Assembly (NCBI GenBank): GCA_900539175.1
Contig: UQAW01000134.1
Coordinates: forward strand, 1 to 6,219
Direction: 5' to 3'
Length of the DNA stretch: 6,219 nt
DNA from: an uncultured Lachnospiraceae bacterium
GTDB taxonomy: Bacteria; Bacillota; Clostridia; Lachnospirales; Lachnospiraceae
The position numbers and the translations under genes were made by a program. The notes beneath the pieces are model-generated. The model had not been told where the DNA came from. It saw nothing but the letters and a program-made list of their open reading frames with translations, and did not search any database. This document shows, one piece after another, positions 5,195 through 6,219 of this stretch; the first letter of the stretch is position 1, and each line of letters opens with the position of its first letter.

Positions 5195-5227
5195 CATTAG
5201 ATTTTTACATTTTTCATGAAATTAAGT

Positions 5228-5265
5228 AAAGAAAAAGAGCATATGGAATTGAATCCATACACTCT
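5228..5265 (-). terminator. Intrinsic terminator of the MerR-TipAS gene
   Basis: On the minus strand, 12 pairs (AGAGTGTATGGA with TCCATATGCTCT, two of them G-T) enclose a 6-base loop, and TTTTCTTT follows. It begins about 45 bases past the MerR-family stop codon. It separates this gene from the xis-int module, which therefore needs its own promoter. Confidence 0.85.
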
Positions 5266-5311
5266 ATGATTACTGGAACTTTATTTCATTTTTAATTCAA
5301 CAAACTTGAAT

Positions 5312-6046
5312 TTACCTTCTGCTCATATAAAATATATCAATAGCTTTACTTACAAACTCTGCTGTGCCAACTCCTCCAACATCATCAATATTTTCCGTAA
5401 GTTCTCCTCCACCGGCATACATTCTTCCAAGACCGCATAAAATCTTATCAGAACATGTATAAAAATGATCTGTAATGTAATCCTGAAGTTTCCTTACCTG
5501 CAACTGCACCTGTTCATCTTCTGGATCCATTTCTTTCATTTGTCCGAATTCAACAAATAATTGCATAAACTCATTTGCAACAGTAGCTTCATCGTCTTTC
5601 GTCCAGTTCTTTGTTTTCTCTTCAAACTCCTTATACTCAGAGGTTTGTCCCCATTGTTCTTTTGCTCGTTTAGAATACTCATCAATCTTTGTTGTATCAA
5701 ATACTTTAAAATCCATATATTTCACTCCTATTCCTTTTATTCCTCGAGCGAAACTAATAAGATTTTCAAGATGCTCTTTTTTCATAGTTAGCAATTCAAT
5801 CTGCTGCTCTAATGCTTTGTTCCTGTCAAAGTTAGGGGCATCAATTATCTTTTTAATCTCCTTAAGCGGAAATTCCAATTCTTTAAACAGTAAAATTTGT
5901 TGCAGCCTTTCCAAGGATGTATCGTCATACAACCTATAACCTGACTCTGTATATTCAATAGGTTTTAAGAGACCAATGGTATCATAATACTGCAGAGTGC
6001 GTATACTCACTCCTGTTAATTTACTTACCTCATTCACTGTCATCAT
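5312..6046 (-). CDS. MerR-family transcriptional activator with TipAS-type drug-binding domain
   Basis: A 244-residue cytoplasmic regulator. Residues 2-70 are a MerR winged helix-turn-helix (TVNEVSKLTGVSIRTLQYYD, then GLLKP, SGYRLYDD, LERLQQILLFKELEFPLKEI). Residues about 76-105 form the dimerisation helix. Residues about 122-243 match the TipAS antibiotic-recognition domain (RAKEQWGQTSEYKE, HFYTCSDKILCGLGRMY). Streptomyces TipAL captures thiopeptides such as thiostrepton on a cysteine of this domain; C198 and C204 lie in the corresponding segment, but whether this protein binds the same ligands is unknown. I chose the ATG at 6046 because AGGAGG (6055-6060) is exactly 8 bases upstream. A start at 6103 would fall inside the promoter. 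It is a single-gene unit with its own promoter and terminator. Autoactivation on ligand binding is expected from the family. Confidence 0.9.
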   Translation of the reverse strand: MMTVNEVSKLTGVSIRTLQYYDTIGLLKPIEYTESGYRLYDDTSLERLQQILLFKELEFPLKEIKKIIDAPNFDRNKALEQQIELLTMKKEHLENLISFARGIKGIGVKYMDFKVFDTTKIDEYSKRAKEQWGQTSEYKEFEEKTKNWTKDDEATVANEFMQLFVEFGQMKEMDPEDEQVQLQVRKLQDYITDHFYTCSDKILCGLGRMYAGGGELTENIDDVGGVGTAEFVSKAIDIFYMSRR

Positions 6047-6072
6047 TGTCATTTCCTCCTCTCGATAAACAT

Positions 6073-6103
6073 ATCGTAAACTATTACGTTGCGTAGGAGT
6101 CAA
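6073..6103 (-). promoter_or_regulatory. MerR-type promoter of the TipAS regulator gene
   Basis: On the minus strand a -35 TTGACT (6098-6103) and a -10 TACGAT (6073-6078) are separated by 19 bases, longer than the usual 17. A 19-bp spacer is the hallmark of promoters that MerR proteins activate by twisting the DNA. Transcription would begin near 6066, giving a very short leader with the Shine-Dalgarno site at 6055-6060. Confidence 0.7.
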
Positions 6104-6109
6104 TAGTTT
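6078..6109. promoter_or_regulatory. Nested dyad operator over the MerR-TipAS promoter
   Basis: An inner imperfect palindrome fills 6081-6099 with TACG/CGTA around a 3-base centre and CT/AG at the ends; it lies over the promoter spacer, where MerR dimers bind. An outer perfect repeat AAACTATT (6078-6085) and AATAGTTT (6102-6109) spans from the -10 to the -35. The inner one is the likely operator; the outer one may be secondary. Confidence 0.55.
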
Positions 6110-6219
6110 TTCAAAGAAATTATCAAAATTAACAGCTTGATAAATCCCGATTTCTCAGTTTCAAAAACTGGAATTTATAGTCCTCTCAAAACCAATTTGC
6201 TTTTTCTTCTCGAAATACG
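6110..6219. other. Right-edge region upstream of the MerR-TipAS promoter
   Basis: A perfect 6-bp hairpin CAGTTT/AAACTG lies at 6156-6170. On the minus strand two frames stay open from the window edge and stop near 6163 and 6175, so the 3' tail of another gene could enter here. It is too short to identify. Confidence 0.25.

Larger units (their letters stand above)
1893..6219. mobile_element. Left part of an integrative element with tyrosine integrase (right end not in window)
   Basis: The unit consists of an att-like tRNA fragment, a repeat-rich non-coding arm, then integrase, multi-HTH protein and Xis-like protein, all pointing at the att end. This is the standard arrangement at one end of integrative conjugative or mobilizable elements of Firmicutes. 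No relaxase, coupling protein or replication gene is visible, so the class (ICE, IME or prophage) cannot be decided. Whether the MerR-TipAS gene belongs to the element is not resolved. The end coordinate is only the window edge. Confidence 0.6.

Noticed and set aside
6047..6103. Longer start for the MerR-family regulator
   Set aside because: It would lie within the -35/-10 region and the operator; AGGAGG is ideally spaced for the ATG at 6046.
1..6219. CRISPR array
   Set aside because: No regularly spaced direct repeats with unique spacers; the CTCTG repeats are contiguous and too short.

Overview
The window is AT-rich, and every credible gene lies on the minus strand. The gene families (tyrosine integrase with Xis-type regulators, ORF6N protein, MerR-TipAS regulator) and the Shine-Dalgarno style point to a low-GC Firmicute, most likely a gut clostridial lineage such as Lachnospiraceae. 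That is an inference from style; nothing here fixes a species.

Layout, left to right. (1) Bases 1-226 hold no gene, only hairpins, including a minus-strand terminator at 181-219. (2) Bases 227-267 are the 3' half of a tRNA-Arg(CCU) gene on the minus strand, cut off exactly at the anticodon loop. (3) Bases 268-1892 hold one gene, an ORF6N DNA-binding protein with a C-terminal phospholipase-D-like domain (554-1519). It lies among at least four copies of one 25-33 bp palindrome: one just past its stop codon, one inside its coding sequence and two in its 5' leader. A looser fifth copy lies farther upstream. (4) Bases 1846-1934 repeat the module of region 2: a strong terminator and the same tRNA-Arg(CCU) 3' half. 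(5) Bases 1935-2375 are non-coding and look like an attachment-site arm. They carry 9-10 bp direct repeats, three of them in 10-bp phase, and a perfect 14-bp inverted repeat. (6) Bases 2376-5055 are a recombination module, transcribed leftward: a 58-aa Xis-like protein, a 329-aa protein built of four Xis-like winged helix-turn-helix repeats, and a 463-aa tyrosine integrase whose start lies one base after the preceding stop. (7) Bases 5312-6046 encode a MerR-family regulator with a TipAS drug-binding domain. It has its own MerR-type promoter (19-bp spacer, dyad operator) and its own terminator.

Interpretation. The integrase is probably that of an integrative element inserted at the anticodon loop of a tRNA-Arg(CCU) gene. 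Its left end is the tRNA fragment at 1893-1934, and its right end, with the 5' part of the tRNA, lies beyond the window. The second, slightly decayed fragment at 227-267 means that the ORF6N segment is itself bounded by att-like sites but has no integrase. It would be an older remnant or a cis-mobilizable passenger stacked next to the larger element. The MerR-TipAS gene could be cargo or a neighbouring host gene.

The least explained signal is the ORF6N gene with its repeated palindromes. The internal copy coincides with codons for a conserved stretch of the ORF6N domain, and the flanking copies, read in the same frame, spell nearly the same peptide.
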